NCBI GenBank assembly: GCA_051748565.1
Contig: JBNJHN010000001.1
Coordinates: 18,564 to 82,563 of the forward strand
Length of the DNA stretch: 64,000 nucleotides
Reading direction: 5' to 3'
From: SKPH01 sp051748565
GTDB taxonomy: Bacteria > Bacillota > Dethiobacteria > DTU022
Below the pieces are notes generated by a model. It was given only the letters and a program-made list of their open reading frames with translations. It did no database searches and was not told the DNA's origin. Of the stretch, positions 17,338 through 25,523 are shown in pieces. The first letter of the stretch is position 1. Every line of letters starts with the position of its first letter. Both the position numbers and the translations under genes were made by a program.

Positions 17338-18744
17338 ATGCATATCATTATAGTCGGTGGTGGTGGGGTAGGCTATGAAGTGGCCCGCAACCTGTCGGAA
17401 AAAGATCAGGACGTTGTAGTTATTGAGAAAAACGAAATTAAAGCCAGACGGTTTGACGAATCACTGGATGTAATGGTTATTGTGGATAACGGTGCCAATG
17501 CTGCCGTTTTAGAGCGGGCAGGCGTTAAAAAAGCAGACATGATGATCGCCGTGACCCAGGTGGATGAAGTAAACATTATTGCCTGCATGTTGGCCAAGCA
17601 GTATGATGTTCCGATTACAGTATGCAGGATTCGCAATTCGGGATATGCCGGGGATTCATCGGTTCTAACCCCCAAGCAGCTTGGGATTGATATAGTGATT
17701 AACCCGGAGCGGGTTGCCGCCATGGAAATATCAAAAATGCTTCATTTCCCTGATGCCAGCGAAGTGGAATATTTTGACCACGGAAAAGTGATGATGCTTG
17801 GAGTGGTTGTTGGTGCTGAAGCGGATATTACCGGAGTGCCCCTGCATAAACTCCCGCTTATTAAAAACTGTATTATCGTAGGGATAAGCGACCCCGATGG
17901 CAAATTTATTGTTCCCGGCGGAAATGACGTGATTCATCCGGGTAATAAAATATACCTTCTGGGTGATACCCGCACTTTAAAGGATATCAGTTCACTGCTG
18001 CACCATGAAAAGACCAGAGTCAGCCAGGTCACAATATTGGGCGGTGGGATGATCGGCCAGCAATTGGCCCGCCTGCTGGAAGAAAGCAAACAGCCGTTTA
18101 ATGTAAAATTAATAGAAAAGAATGTGGAGCGCTGTGGAGAACTGTGCCGCCAGTTAGGTAAAACCCTGGTTTTACAGGGAGATGCTACAGAAATCGCCAT
18201 GTTGAGAGAAGAAGATACGGATAAGGCAGATGCTGTTATCGCCGCTACAGGAGATGATCGCAATAATATCGTTGCTGCCCTACTGGCCCGGCAGTTTGGT
18301 GTTAAGAAAATAATTTGCGAGGTTATGAAGCCCCAGTACGTTCCTGTTTACAGTGCACTTGGCATTGACAGCGTTATTAACCCCCGCTTAATCGCTGCAT
18401 CCCAGATCGTTCGACTGACCCGCCGTGAAGATGTTTTGGCCCTATCAATTTTGCAGGATGAAAAAGCCGAGGTTGTTGAAATCGTCTTACCGGAATCAGC
18501 CAGAGTTGCCAATAAAAGAATTGCTGCCGCAAACCTGCCTCGTGGGATGATAATCGGTTCAATTGTTCGCCAGGGAGAGGTAATTATCCCGGGTGGAAAT
18601 ACAAAACTGCTTCCTGAAGACCACCTGGTGATTTTTGCCGTACCAAAGGTCAGCGCTAAATTAGATCGTTTTTTTGCCCCTGATATAAGCAAAGAGGACA
18701 GAGAATACCTTCGTAACAAGATGGTTCACATCGAAGAAAGTTGA
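17338..18744 (+). CDS. trkA: Trk potassium uptake regulator TrkA
   Basis: Cytoplasmic gating subunit of the Trk K+ channel, 468 residues, with the doubled RCK layout. Two Rossmann NAD(H)-binding domains begin with IIVGGGGVGYEVA (about 3-15) and VTILGGGMIGQQLA (about 231-244). Each is followed by a TrkA-C ligand domain, the last ending about residue 450. In this family the ring opens or closes TrkH in response to nucleotides, and in some bacteria cyclic di-AMP binds the TrkA-C part. It sits directly before trkH (54-base gap holding a GC-rich CCGGCC/GGCCGG hairpin) and behind a leader with a terminator, so potassium uptake is probably controlled at transcription elongation. Confidence 0.95.
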   Translation: MHIIIVGGGGVGYEVARNLSEKDQDVVVIEKNEIKARRFDESLDVMVIVDNGANAAVLERAGVKKADMMIAVTQVDEVNIIACMLAKQYDVPITVCRIRNSGYAGDSSVLTPKQLGIDIVINPERVAAMEISKMLHFPDASEVEYFDHGKVMMLGVVVGAEADITGVPLHKLPLIKNCIIVGISDPDGKFIVPGGNDVIHPGNKIYLLGDTRTLKDISSLLHHEKTRVSQVTILGGGMIGQQLARLLEESKQPFNVKLIEKNVERCGELCRQLGKTLVLQGDATEIAMLREEDTDKADAVIAATGDDRNNIVAALLARQFGVKKIICEVMKPQYVPVYSALGIDSVINPRLIAASQIVRLTRREDVLALSILQDEKAEVVEIVLPESARVANKRIAAANLPRGMIIGSIVRQGEVIIPGGNTKLLPEDHLVIFAVPKVSAKLDRFFAPDISKEDREYLRNKMVHIEES

Positions 18745-18798
18745 TATCCCGGCCGGCAGGCCGGTAGATCAATGCTCAGCAGGCATGGAGGTTAACCT

Positions 18799-20265
18799 TT
18801 GCGTCGTTTACGGATATTTTATCTGCTTGGCATAATGCTGCTTTTTTTAGCGCTGACCATGTTTCTTTCGGCGCTCTGGTCTTTTGCCGGACAGGGCCCG
18901 GATCAGAACGCATTTATAAAGTCAATCTTCCTGACTGCTGCCATCGGGGGATTGCTTTACTGGTTTTTTTCTCCATCCCGGGGCAGAGAGCTCAGTATTA
19001 TTGAAAATTTTACAGTTGTTACTCTTGCCTGGTTTACAGCAGGGCTATTCGGTGCACTGCCTTATCATTTCTACGGGGTTTTCGGCGGAAACTATATGCA
19101 TGCTTTTTTTGAATCCGTTTCTGGCTTTACAACTACCGGTGCGACTCTGATAGAAGATATTGAAGCTGTGCCGCGCGGTCTTTTACTCTGGAGGAGTTTT
19201 ACCCAGTGGCTGGGTGGTATGGGTATCATCGTCCTGTTTCTTGCTGTTTTACCCCGCTTTGGTTTCCGAAGCATGACCATGTTTAAAGCTGAAATCCCGG
19301 GTCCGATTGCAGAACGGGTTGTACCGAGAGTTGTTGAAACCGCCCGCCGGCTCTGGTTCATATATGTTGCTTTTACTATTAGCCAAATGGTCCTGCTAAT
19401 GGCCTGTGGGATCAGTTTTTTCGATTCCCTTGCCCATGCTCTCACAACCATGCCCACAGGTGGTTTTTCCACGTACAACGCCAGTATTGCCGCTTTCAAC
19501 AACCCCCTGGCTGAAATCGTGATTATTCTATTTATGCTTTTTGCCGGAATCAACTTTGTTTTATATTTCCGCCTGGTTCGTGGGGACTTTAAAGTTTTTA
19601 AAAACCCTGAACTGAGGTTCTACCTGGCGGTTATTACAATTGGAATCGTGCTGGTTACAATTAACACTTATGATCTTGCAGATGGTAACATCTTCCTGGC
19701 TTTGCGCCAAAGCGCTTTTCAGGTTGTTTCAATAACTACCACTACCGGTTATGCTACCGTAAATTTTGATAACTGGCATCATTTTTCACGTTTATTTCTG
19801 CTCTTGCTTATGTTTATAGGTGCCTGTGGTGGTTCAACAGGAGGTTCAATGAAACAGGCCCGGTGGATGCTTATGATTAAATATTCTTTCCGTGAAATTA
19901 AACAGCTGGTTCACCCATCATCAATTTCAACAGTTAAACTGGGTGATCAATATGTAAGCGAAGAAGTTTTAAGGCCGGTTATGGGTTTCGGATTTATCTA
20001 TCTTTCACTGACAGCCCTGGCTACACTTGTCCTGGCTTTTATGGGCCTCGATATAGATACCGCATTTTCGGCGGTGGCTGCAACAATCGGCAATGTCGGC
20101 CCCGGCCTCGCAGGAGTAGGTCCTTTGGAGACTTATCAGGTTATTCCAGATACCGGTAAAGCTCTTCTGGCCATAATGATGGTTATTGGACGGCTTGAAA
20201 TATATACTGTTCTGGTTATTTTCCTTCCCGAATCAAGGCTCTTCTTGACGAGATCCATAAAATAG
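18799..20265 (+). CDS. trkH: Trk-type potassium uptake membrane protein TrkH
   Basis: Ion-conducting subunit of the Trk system, 488 residues with about ten membrane helices arranged as four M1-P-M2 repeats. Selectivity-filter loops are visible as SGFTTTGATL (near residue 107), PTGGFSTYN (near 219), SITTTTGYAT (near 312) and GNVGPGL (near 432); the Gly in each lines the K+ filter. The start TTG 18799 follows ATGGAGGTT. It is encoded just after its regulator trkA, and the holA gene begins 11 bases after its stop, so the operon may continue into holA. Confidence 0.94.
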   Translation: MRRLRIFYLLGIMLLFLALTMFLSALWSFAGQGPDQNAFIKSIFLTAAIGGLLYWFFSPSRGRELSIIENFTVVTLAWFTAGLFGALPYHFYGVFGGNYMHAFFESVSGFTTTGATLIEDIEAVPRGLLLWRSFTQWLGGMGIIVLFLAVLPRFGFRSMTMFKAEIPGPIAERVVPRVVETARRLWFIYVAFTISQMVLLMACGISFFDSLAHALTTMPTGGFSTYNASIAAFNNPLAEIVIILFMLFAGINFVLYFRLVRGDFKVFKNPELRFYLAVITIGIVLVTINTYDLADGNIFLALRQSAFQVVSITTTTGYATVNFDNWHHFSRLFLLLLMFIGACGGSTGGSMKQARWMLMIKYSFREIKQLVHPSSISTVKLGDQYVSEEVLRPVMGFGFIYLSLTALATLVLAFMGLDIDTAFSAVAATIGNVGPGLAGVGPLETYQVIPDTGKALLAIMMVIGRLEIYTVLVIFLPESRLFLTRSIK

Positions 20266-20276
20266 AAAGGTTGGCT

Positions 20277-21368
20277 ATGCTCACATATCAGGCCCTGGTG
20301 AAAAAAATAAATGAGGGTATTTTTAATTCCGTTTACCTTTTTTACGGGGATGAGAGGTTTTTACAGGAAGAGCTGGCGGAACTGCTGGCAGCTGCATATC
20401 TCGGGGAGGACATAGATTTTGGCAGAGAAAAAGTGGAAGGTAATAATCTTAGCCTGGAAGAAGTAATAGCCAGGCTCAGTGAGACAGGACTCTTTTCTGA
20501 GCGGCGCCTGCTAATCGTTGATAGTCCTCCTTACCTGGCTGCATCAGGCAGGGGCGAACAGGCTGCTTCAGAAGAGGAAAATAAAAATATTGACCGTGGA
20601 ACTGATTTCACCTCTTTACTTGAAGACTATATTAATCGGCATACTTCCGGGATACCGGGCAGTATACTCGTATTTCTGGCTTCAAGAATAGATCGCAGGA
20701 AGCGTCTTTACAAGCTTATTGATAATAAAGGGACAGCAGTTGAATGCACTGCTTTAAAAGGAGAGGCGTTGGCATCATGGATCAGGAATAAGGCCGGCCG
20801 GTTGGGTAAAAAAATAGATCGGGCTGCCGTGGAAAAACTGCTTATGGCCGATGAGCATAACCTTCATTATATATCAGGGGAATTGGAAAAATACTCTGCT
20901 TACCTGGGAGAAGAGGGAAAAATAATTTCCGCTCAAACAGTTGATACCCTTTTTTCCGGTGATATTCAGGGTGATATTTTTAGGTTGTCAGATGCTATAG
21001 CCGAAGGAAACACAGCTAAAGCGCATGATATACTGGAACTCTTACTGAGAAGGCGTGAAAAGCCTCTTCTTATTTTTTTTATGGTAGTGCGGCATTACCG
21101 CCTGCTTTTACAGGCACACTGCTTACAGCAAGCGGGTATTCCCCATAACGAATTTGCTTCCACCCTTGAAGTTCACCCTTTTGCTGCCCGCAAGTTAAGA
21201 GAACAGGTTGTAAGCTTCAATAGGTATGCTTTGGAAGAAGTTTTACTTGCCCTGCAAAAAGCCGATATGCAGATTAAAACGGGACAGATCGAATCTAATC
21301 ATGCGCTGAGGCTGATTTTGAACCGGATCGCTTACATACAGGATAGCGCCTGCAATGGCAAATCTTAA
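20277..21368 (+). CDS. holA: DNA polymerase III delta subunit HolA
   Basis: Clamp-loader subunit that opens the beta sliding clamp during replication, 363 residues. The N-terminus has the family's VYLFYGDERFLQEE segment; the middle includes a long SLEEVIARLSETGLFSERRLLIV segment, and the C-terminal collar has EGNTAKAHDILELLLRRREKPLLI and a helical end. No Walker A is expected or seen in delta. ATG 20277 is preferred because GAAAGG (20265-20270) is correctly spaced from it; the in-frame TTG 20271 directly abuts that site. The middle region between about residues 85 and 105 carries a Gly/Glu-rich insertion (SGRGEQAASEEENKNIDRG). Confidence 0.9.
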   Translation: MLTYQALVKKINEGIFNSVYLFYGDERFLQEELAELLAAAYLGEDIDFGREKVEGNNLSLEEVIARLSETGLFSERRLLIVDSPPYLAASGRGEQAASEEENKNIDRGTDFTSLLEDYINRHTSGIPGSILVFLASRIDRRKRLYKLIDNKGTAVECTALKGEALASWIRNKAGRLGKKIDRAAVEKLLMADEHNLHYISGELEKYSAYLGEEGKIISAQTVDTLFSGDIQGDIFRLSDAIAEGNTAKAHDILELLLRRREKPLLIFFMVVRHYRLLLQAHCLQQAGIPHNEFASTLEVHPFAARKLREQVVSFNRYALEEVLLALQKADMQIKTGQIESNHALRLILNRIAYIQDSACNGKS

Positions 21369-21398
21369 TGACCGGTATTAAAGAAAGGAGAGTCTAAT

Positions 21399-21926
21399 AT
21401 GAAAAACAGACCGGCGGTTGATAGGGAACAATTAATAAAAGATGTATATCAGCGCGGCTATGAATTGGAGCAAAGGTACTATGGTTGCGCACAGTGTGTA
21501 GTTGCGGGCATACAGGATTTTTTCCCTGTTCACAATACTTTGTTTAAGGCAGCAACATCTTTTTCTGGCGGTTTTGCCTCAACAATTGAGGGACCCTGTG
21601 GAGCTCTAACCGGTGGCATTCTTATTCTCAGTTATTTTTTCGGACGCTCACGTGAAGAGTACTCTGATATCAGCTTGCTGCGCCGGCCAGGTCCGCTGGT
21701 CAGAATATACTGGGATAAGTTTATCCAGACTTATGGCGGCGATAGCTGCAGGCAGGTGCAGGCCCATCTTTTTGGCAAAGCATATCATTTTTTGGATAAT
21801 GAGGAATACTCTGCGTATGAAGAAGCCGGCGGTCACCTTGATAAATGTCCTGCGGTTGTCGGCCAGGCCGGTGCCTGGCTGGCGGAACTGCTTATAGATA
21901 ACAAGGTGCCTGTTCTGAAAAGATAG
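21399..21926 (+). CDS. C_GCAxxG_C_C family protein
   Basis: 175 residues with the pattern that names this family (PF09719): YYGCAQCVVAGIQD near 27-40, a Gly-rich middle (TSFSGGFASTIEGPCGALTGG) holding the next Cys, and a final DKCPAVVG Cys. The spaced Cys residues may bind a metal cluster or be redox active. Function is unknown; members are common in anaerobic Firmicutes and some carry an export signal, which is absent here. The start ATG follows AAAGGAGAG. It lies 30 bases after holA and is followed by a shared terminator. Confidence 0.85.
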   Translation: MKNRPAVDREQLIKDVYQRGYELEQRYYGCAQCVVAGIQDFFPVHNTLFKAATSFSGGFASTIEGPCGALTGGILILSYFFGRSREEYSDISLLRRPGPLVRIYWDKFIQTYGGDSCRQVQAHLFGKAYHFLDNEEYSAYEEAGGHLDKCPAVVGQAGAWLAELLIDNKVPVLKR

Positions 21927-21964
21927 CTAAAACCCGGCAATGAATATAAAGTAATAATGAACAA

Positions 21965-22010
21965 ACCGACCTCTTATCCGCTTTAGCAGGATAAAGGTCG
22001 GTATTTATTT
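21965..22010. terminator. Bidirectional terminator between the holA operon and rpsT
   Basis: A 14-base-pair hairpin: ACCGACCT (21965-21972) and TTATCC (21974-21979) pair with GGATAA (21989-21994) and AGGTCGGT (21995-22002), with one bulged C. TATTTATTT follows on the plus strand. It sits between two converging genes and could serve both. Confidence 0.8.
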
Positions 22011-22058
22011 GCCGGTAGACCTGTTAAACCGTTTACGGCTTGGTCCTGTCGTTATGAA

Positions 22059-22328
22059 TTAAACCGCAGTAATGTTGTGAAGCTGCCGGTTCAGGCGTGA
22101 TTTTTTCCGGGCTGCATTGTTCTTGTGCAAAATACCTTTGGCTGCGGCTCTATCGATCTGGCGTACTGCGGCATGAAGTTTGGCCTGCGCATCTTCATGA
22201 TCTCCATTTTGCAGTGATTCCTCGAAGCGGCGAATCGAAGTTTTAAGCAAACTCTTTATACGCCGGTTGCGGATTTCACGTTTTAAATTTTGTCTGGCTC
22301 TCTTTGCAGCCGATTTAATATTTGGCAA
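22059..22328 (-). CDS. rpsT: 30S ribosomal protein S20
   Basis: 89 residues, highly basic, beginning MPNIKSAAKRARQNLK and continuing with the two long helices of S20, which binds the 5' domain of 16S rRNA during small-subunit assembly. Length and motifs fit the bacterial family. The start follows AAGAAGGAGG. It is transcribed alone on the minus strand, opposite to its neighbours, from a good promoter 40 to 65 bases upstream. In many spore formers rpsT sits next to gpr; no gpr is seen here. Confidence 0.96.
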   Translation of the reverse strand: MPNIKSAAKRARQNLKREIRNRRIKSLLKTSIRRFEESLQNGDHEDAQAKLHAAVRQIDRAAAKGILHKNNAARKKSRLNRQLHNITAV

Positions 22329-22364
22329 AATTATAACCTCCTTCTTTTGCTTTAGGGCACTAAA

Positions 22365-22393
22365 ATATTACCATCAGTGCTGATAAAAAGCAA
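22365..22393 (-). promoter_or_regulatory. Promoter of rpsT
   Basis: Read on the minus strand: TTGCTT (22393-22388), 17-base spacer, TAATAT (22370-22365). The transcript would have a short leader of about 30 bases including the ribosome binding site. Confidence 0.55.
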
Positions 22394-22480
22394 GCCTTGG
22401 TTCAATATTCAACAACAATTAACCTGCTTTACCCTGAAAGAAAGCCTGTATTAACAATATAGAAGGCAGGAAGGAGTAGA

Positions 22481-22637
22481 ATGAGCTCGTACCGAAGTAT
22501 TTAAAGCCGGGAAAGCTTTTTCAGCGCATTCAACCAGAGATCAAGGTAAGCTGTCACACCTGGTTACTGCTGCACCTGGTATTTTAGATTCGCTATCAAA
22601 GATAATGCAGGGCCGGACTTTCCGTGCAGTAAACTAA
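22481..22637 (+). pseudogene. Possible small frameshifted gene, unidentified
   Basis: An ideal AAGGAG (22471-22476) precedes ATG 22481, but that frame stops after seven codons. One frame over, codons 22485 to TAA 22635-22637 stay open for 50 residues with coding-like composition (for example KAGKAFSAHSTRDQGKLSH and a tail ending GRTFRAVN), and this frame has no start codon of its own. A single-base shift between the ATG and codon 22485 would join them into a protein of about 53 residues. It may be a decayed gene, a sequencing error or chance. I do not recognise the product. The rest of the 330-base gap between rpsT and the next gene holds only the rpsT promoter. Confidence 0.3.
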
Positions 22638-22660
22638 TTCAACCGTGAGGAGTGGAAATT

Positions 22661-24241
22661 TTGAAAGTGTTAAGCCGGGAATCTATGAAAGCCGTTGATC
22701 TCCAGGCTGTCGAGCAGTTTGGTGTGCCCGGAGCAGTTTTGATGGAAACAGCCGGTTTGAGAATGGTTGAATTTATTCGCTCCCGTTTCACTGATTCAAG
22801 CCGGGTAATTATCCTGGCAGGGCCCGGTAACAACGGCGGTGACGGATTCGTAGCTGCCAGGTTGTTAAAAAAGGCAGGATTTGCCGTATCCCTGTGGAGC
22901 ACAGTCAAGCAAGGCGGCTACAGGGGTGACGCAGCAATAAATGAAAAATATTTAAGCAAATTATCTTTCCCTGTTCAGAGAATAAACAGTCCTGCTGATC
23001 TTGATCCCCTTCGGGGTGATTTAAAATACGCCGATCTGATAGTCGATGCCCTCCTTGGTATTGGTGCCGACAGAGATGTAACCGGGTTGTTGGCGGAGAT
23101 TATTAATGTTGTTAACAGCAGTGGTGTACCGGTGCTGGCAGTTGATATCCCTTCAGGAGTGAATGCCGACAGCGGTGCGGTGATGGGCTGCGCGATCAGG
23201 GCTAAATGGACGGTAACTTTTGCTTCACCGAAATTTGGTTTAATATTATATCCCGGGGCAGGTTGTGCAGGTGAAATAGTGGTCGGCGATATTAATGTTC
23301 CTGATATGCTCATGGAAAATGAGATGATCGATTTGATTGATTCCCCATTCGTAAGAAAAGTATTACCGGATCGCCCGGTTGATGCTCACAAAGGAAGCCT
23401 GGGGCGGGTTTTGATTGTGGCCGGCTCACCGGGGATGAGCGGCGCTGCCGCCCTGGCTGCTGAATCTGCTTTAAAAGGCGGTGCTGGTTTGGTTTATCTT
23501 GCGGCGCCTGAAAGCGCCTGCACGGCTCTCGATGCGAAACTGGTTGAAGTAATTACTATAGTCCTGCCCGAAAAAAACAGGGGTGCGATTGATCCCTCTG
23601 CTGCCGAAATCATAATCGATAAGGCTCGTGAGTGTGATGTTCTTGCGGTTGGGCCCGGCCTTGACACCGGTGAAGTAACCTCAGAATTGATTTACAAACT
23701 GGTCCAACTTAGCCCGGTACCGATGGTTTTTGATGCAGGTGCACTTGGAGCCCTGGGTAAAAAGATGAACATGCTTCGCTCAGCCATGCACATGCCGGTA
23801 ATTACTCCCCACCCTGGTGAAATGGCCCGCCTGATTGGTAAAACCGCTGGAGAGGTACAAAGCAGTCGCCTTGAAACCGCCCTAAAAAATGCCAATTTAT
23901 GGAATTGTATCTTAATGTTGAAAGGACCAAATACAATCATTGCTACACCGGATGGGCGGGCATCTATTAACCCCACCGGAAGCCCCTCACTTTCCACTGC
24001 CGGTTCCGGTGATTTGCTGACCGGACTTGTTGCATCATTTATTGCTCAGGGAGTTATACCTGCGGATGCTGCCAGGGCCGGTGCTTTTATGCATGGCCTT
24101 GCCGGAGATCTGATCCCCGAGGGACGCGGACATATGGCCCGTGACATTCTGGCAAATTACAAAAAAGCATTTAAATTCCTTGAAAATTGTGATCAAAGAG
24201 TAGCCGGTAACCCTTATCTGATAAGTTTAAGGCCCGGATAA
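22661..24241 (+). CDS. nnr: Bifunctional NAD(P)H-hydrate epimerase / ADP-dependent dehydratase
   Basis: Repairs hydrated, damaged NAD(P)H. Numbered from TTG 22661 the protein has 526 residues. The N-terminal half (about 1-215) is the YjeF_N epimerase with GPGNNGGDGF near residue 46. The C-terminal half (about 230-505) is the carbohydrate-kinase-like dehydratase with KGSLGRVLIVAGSPGMSGAA, TPHPGEMARL, and the catalytic turn SLSTAGSGDLLTG near residue 450. The start TTG 22661 has GAGGAG eight bases upstream; the in-frame GTG 22652 overlaps that site. The usual clostridial neighbour acpS is not present. An acyl-CoA dehydrogenase gene follows after about 20 bases. Confidence 0.93.
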   Translation: MKVLSRESMKAVDLQAVEQFGVPGAVLMETAGLRMVEFIRSRFTDSSRVIILAGPGNNGGDGFVAARLLKKAGFAVSLWSTVKQGGYRGDAAINEKYLSKLSFPVQRINSPADLDPLRGDLKYADLIVDALLGIGADRDVTGLLAEIINVVNSSGVPVLAVDIPSGVNADSGAVMGCAIRAKWTVTFASPKFGLILYPGAGCAGEIVVGDINVPDMLMENEMIDLIDSPFVRKVLPDRPVDAHKGSLGRVLIVAGSPGMSGAAALAAESALKGGAGLVYLAAPESACTALDAKLVEVITIVLPEKNRGAIDPSAAEIIIDKARECDVLAVGPGLDTGEVTSELIYKLVQLSPVPMVFDAGALGALGKKMNMLRSAMHMPVITPHPGEMARLIGKTAGEVQSSRLETALKNANLWNCILMLKGPNTIIATPDGRASINPTGSPSLSTAGSGDLLTGLVASFIAQGVIPADAARAGAFMHGLAGDLIPEGRGHMARDILANYKKAFKFLENCDQRVAGNPYLISLRPG

Positions 24242-24262
24242 ATATTTTTGGGGGGAAAGAAT

Positions 24263-25501
24263 ATGCTTGATTGCCTGATGACAGAAGCGGAAAAAACCTT
24301 ACAGGATGAAGTGCGTTCATTTGTCAGGGAAGATATCGACAGGCAGCTCTTACGCGATATGGATGAAGATAAAATTCTTTATCCACGGGAATTTCTGGAG
24401 AGAGCAGCCAAACGGGGCCTGCTCGGCTTGCGGTTCCCAAAGAAATATGGCGGGCGGGGTATGCCCTGGACTGCAGAAGTTGTTGCCCTTGAAGAAGTTG
24501 GAGTTCTCGGTACATCTCTGGGCTGTCTTTATTCACTGGTCAGTATTGTCGGAGAAGCTATCGACAAATTTGGTTCGGGCCTGCTCAAAGAAAAGTACTT
24601 GCGCCCTGCCATAGAAGGAAGGATGACAGTTGCTGAAGCTTTAACGGAACCGCGAGGCGGCTCAGATTTTTTTGGGGCAACCTGCACTGCGAGAAGAGAG
24701 GGCGACTACTACATTATAAATGGCCAAAAGCGTTTTGTAGTTGGAGCTGAAGGTGCCGATTATTTCATGGTCTATGCCCGAACCGATCCCGATGGGCCGC
24801 CTCACAAGTCGATCAGTGCTTTCCTTGTTGATCGCTGCCCTGAAATAAAAGTCGAATACCTTTACGGTTTGATGGGTACCCGGGGGGGAGGAACTGGGCG
24901 CCTGGTTTTTAAAGATGTTTATGTCCCTGCAGAAAACCTTTTGGGAGAAGAAAATAATGGTTCGGCAATATTTTACCAGATGATGATACCCGAGCGGATG
25001 ACCAGCGCCGGAGGTGCGATTGGCATGGGTCGGGCCGCAATAGACGTGGCGGCACGGTACAGTACAAGACGTAAAGCTTTCGGAGCCAGTATTAAAAACT
25101 TTCAGGCGGTTAGTTTCAAGGTAGCCGACAGCGTAACCTGCCTTGATACAGCCAGGGGTATAGTTTACCTCGCAGCCAGATCTGTCGATGGCGGTGATCC
25201 ACCCGGCAGATCAAGACGTTTGGTTTCTGAAGCTAAAAAAGTGGCAACTGAGAATGCCTGGAAAGTTGTTAACAACGCAATGCAGATCATGGGAGGTATC
25301 GGTTATTCAAACGTTTACCCAATAGAAAAAATGCTGCGCGATGTTCGCTTAATTATGATCTGGACTGGAACGAACGAAATTATGGATCTCATTATTCAAC
25401 ATGAATACTACAAAGAACTTGACAGGGAAGGCTTTAAAGGGCGGGACATAGAGTTTGATGCTGTCGAGGCCGAACAGGTTGATGAAAAGATTTATGAATA
25501 A
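24263..25501 (+). CDS. Acyl-CoA dehydrogenase family protein
   Basis: 412 residues from ATG 24263, which is correctly spaced from GGGGGGAAAG; an in-frame TTG at 24248 lies within that site. FAD-dependent dehydrogenase that passes electrons to an electron-transfer flavoprotein. Family motifs: AEALTEPRGGSD (125-134), YSTRRKAFGASIKNFQA (266-282), QIMGGIGYSN (341-350). The usual catalytic Glu in the C-terminal Y-E-G-T motif is replaced (IWTGTNEI, Thr368). A Glu at position 244 (IPERMTSAGG) sits where isovaleryl- and long-chain-type enzymes keep their base, so activity can still be expected. The substrate is unknown. EtfAB encoded at 45806-47568 are plausible electron acceptors. It overlaps no neighbour; hom follows. 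Confidence 0.9.
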   Translation: MLDCLMTEAEKTLQDEVRSFVREDIDRQLLRDMDEDKILYPREFLERAAKRGLLGLRFPKKYGGRGMPWTAEVVALEEVGVLGTSLGCLYSLVSIVGEAIDKFGSGLLKEKYLRPAIEGRMTVAEALTEPRGGSDFFGATCTARREGDYYIINGQKRFVVGAEGADYFMVYARTDPDGPPHKSISAFLVDRCPEIKVEYLYGLMGTRGGGTGRLVFKDVYVPAENLLGEENNGSAIFYQMMIPERMTSAGGAIGMGRAAIDVAARYSTRRKAFGASIKNFQAVSFKVADSVTCLDTARGIVYLAARSVDGGDPPGRSRRLVSEAKKVATENAWKVVNNAMQIMGGIGYSNVYPIEKMLRDVRLIMIWTGTNEIMDLIIQHEYYKELDREGFKGRDIEFDAVEAEQVDEKIYE

Positions 25502-25523
25502 GGAAGGGGAAATAAAAAAGTCA

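Noticed and set aside
18348..18719. Long antisense ORF in trkA
   Set aside because: Shadow frame of trkA; composition unlike a real protein.
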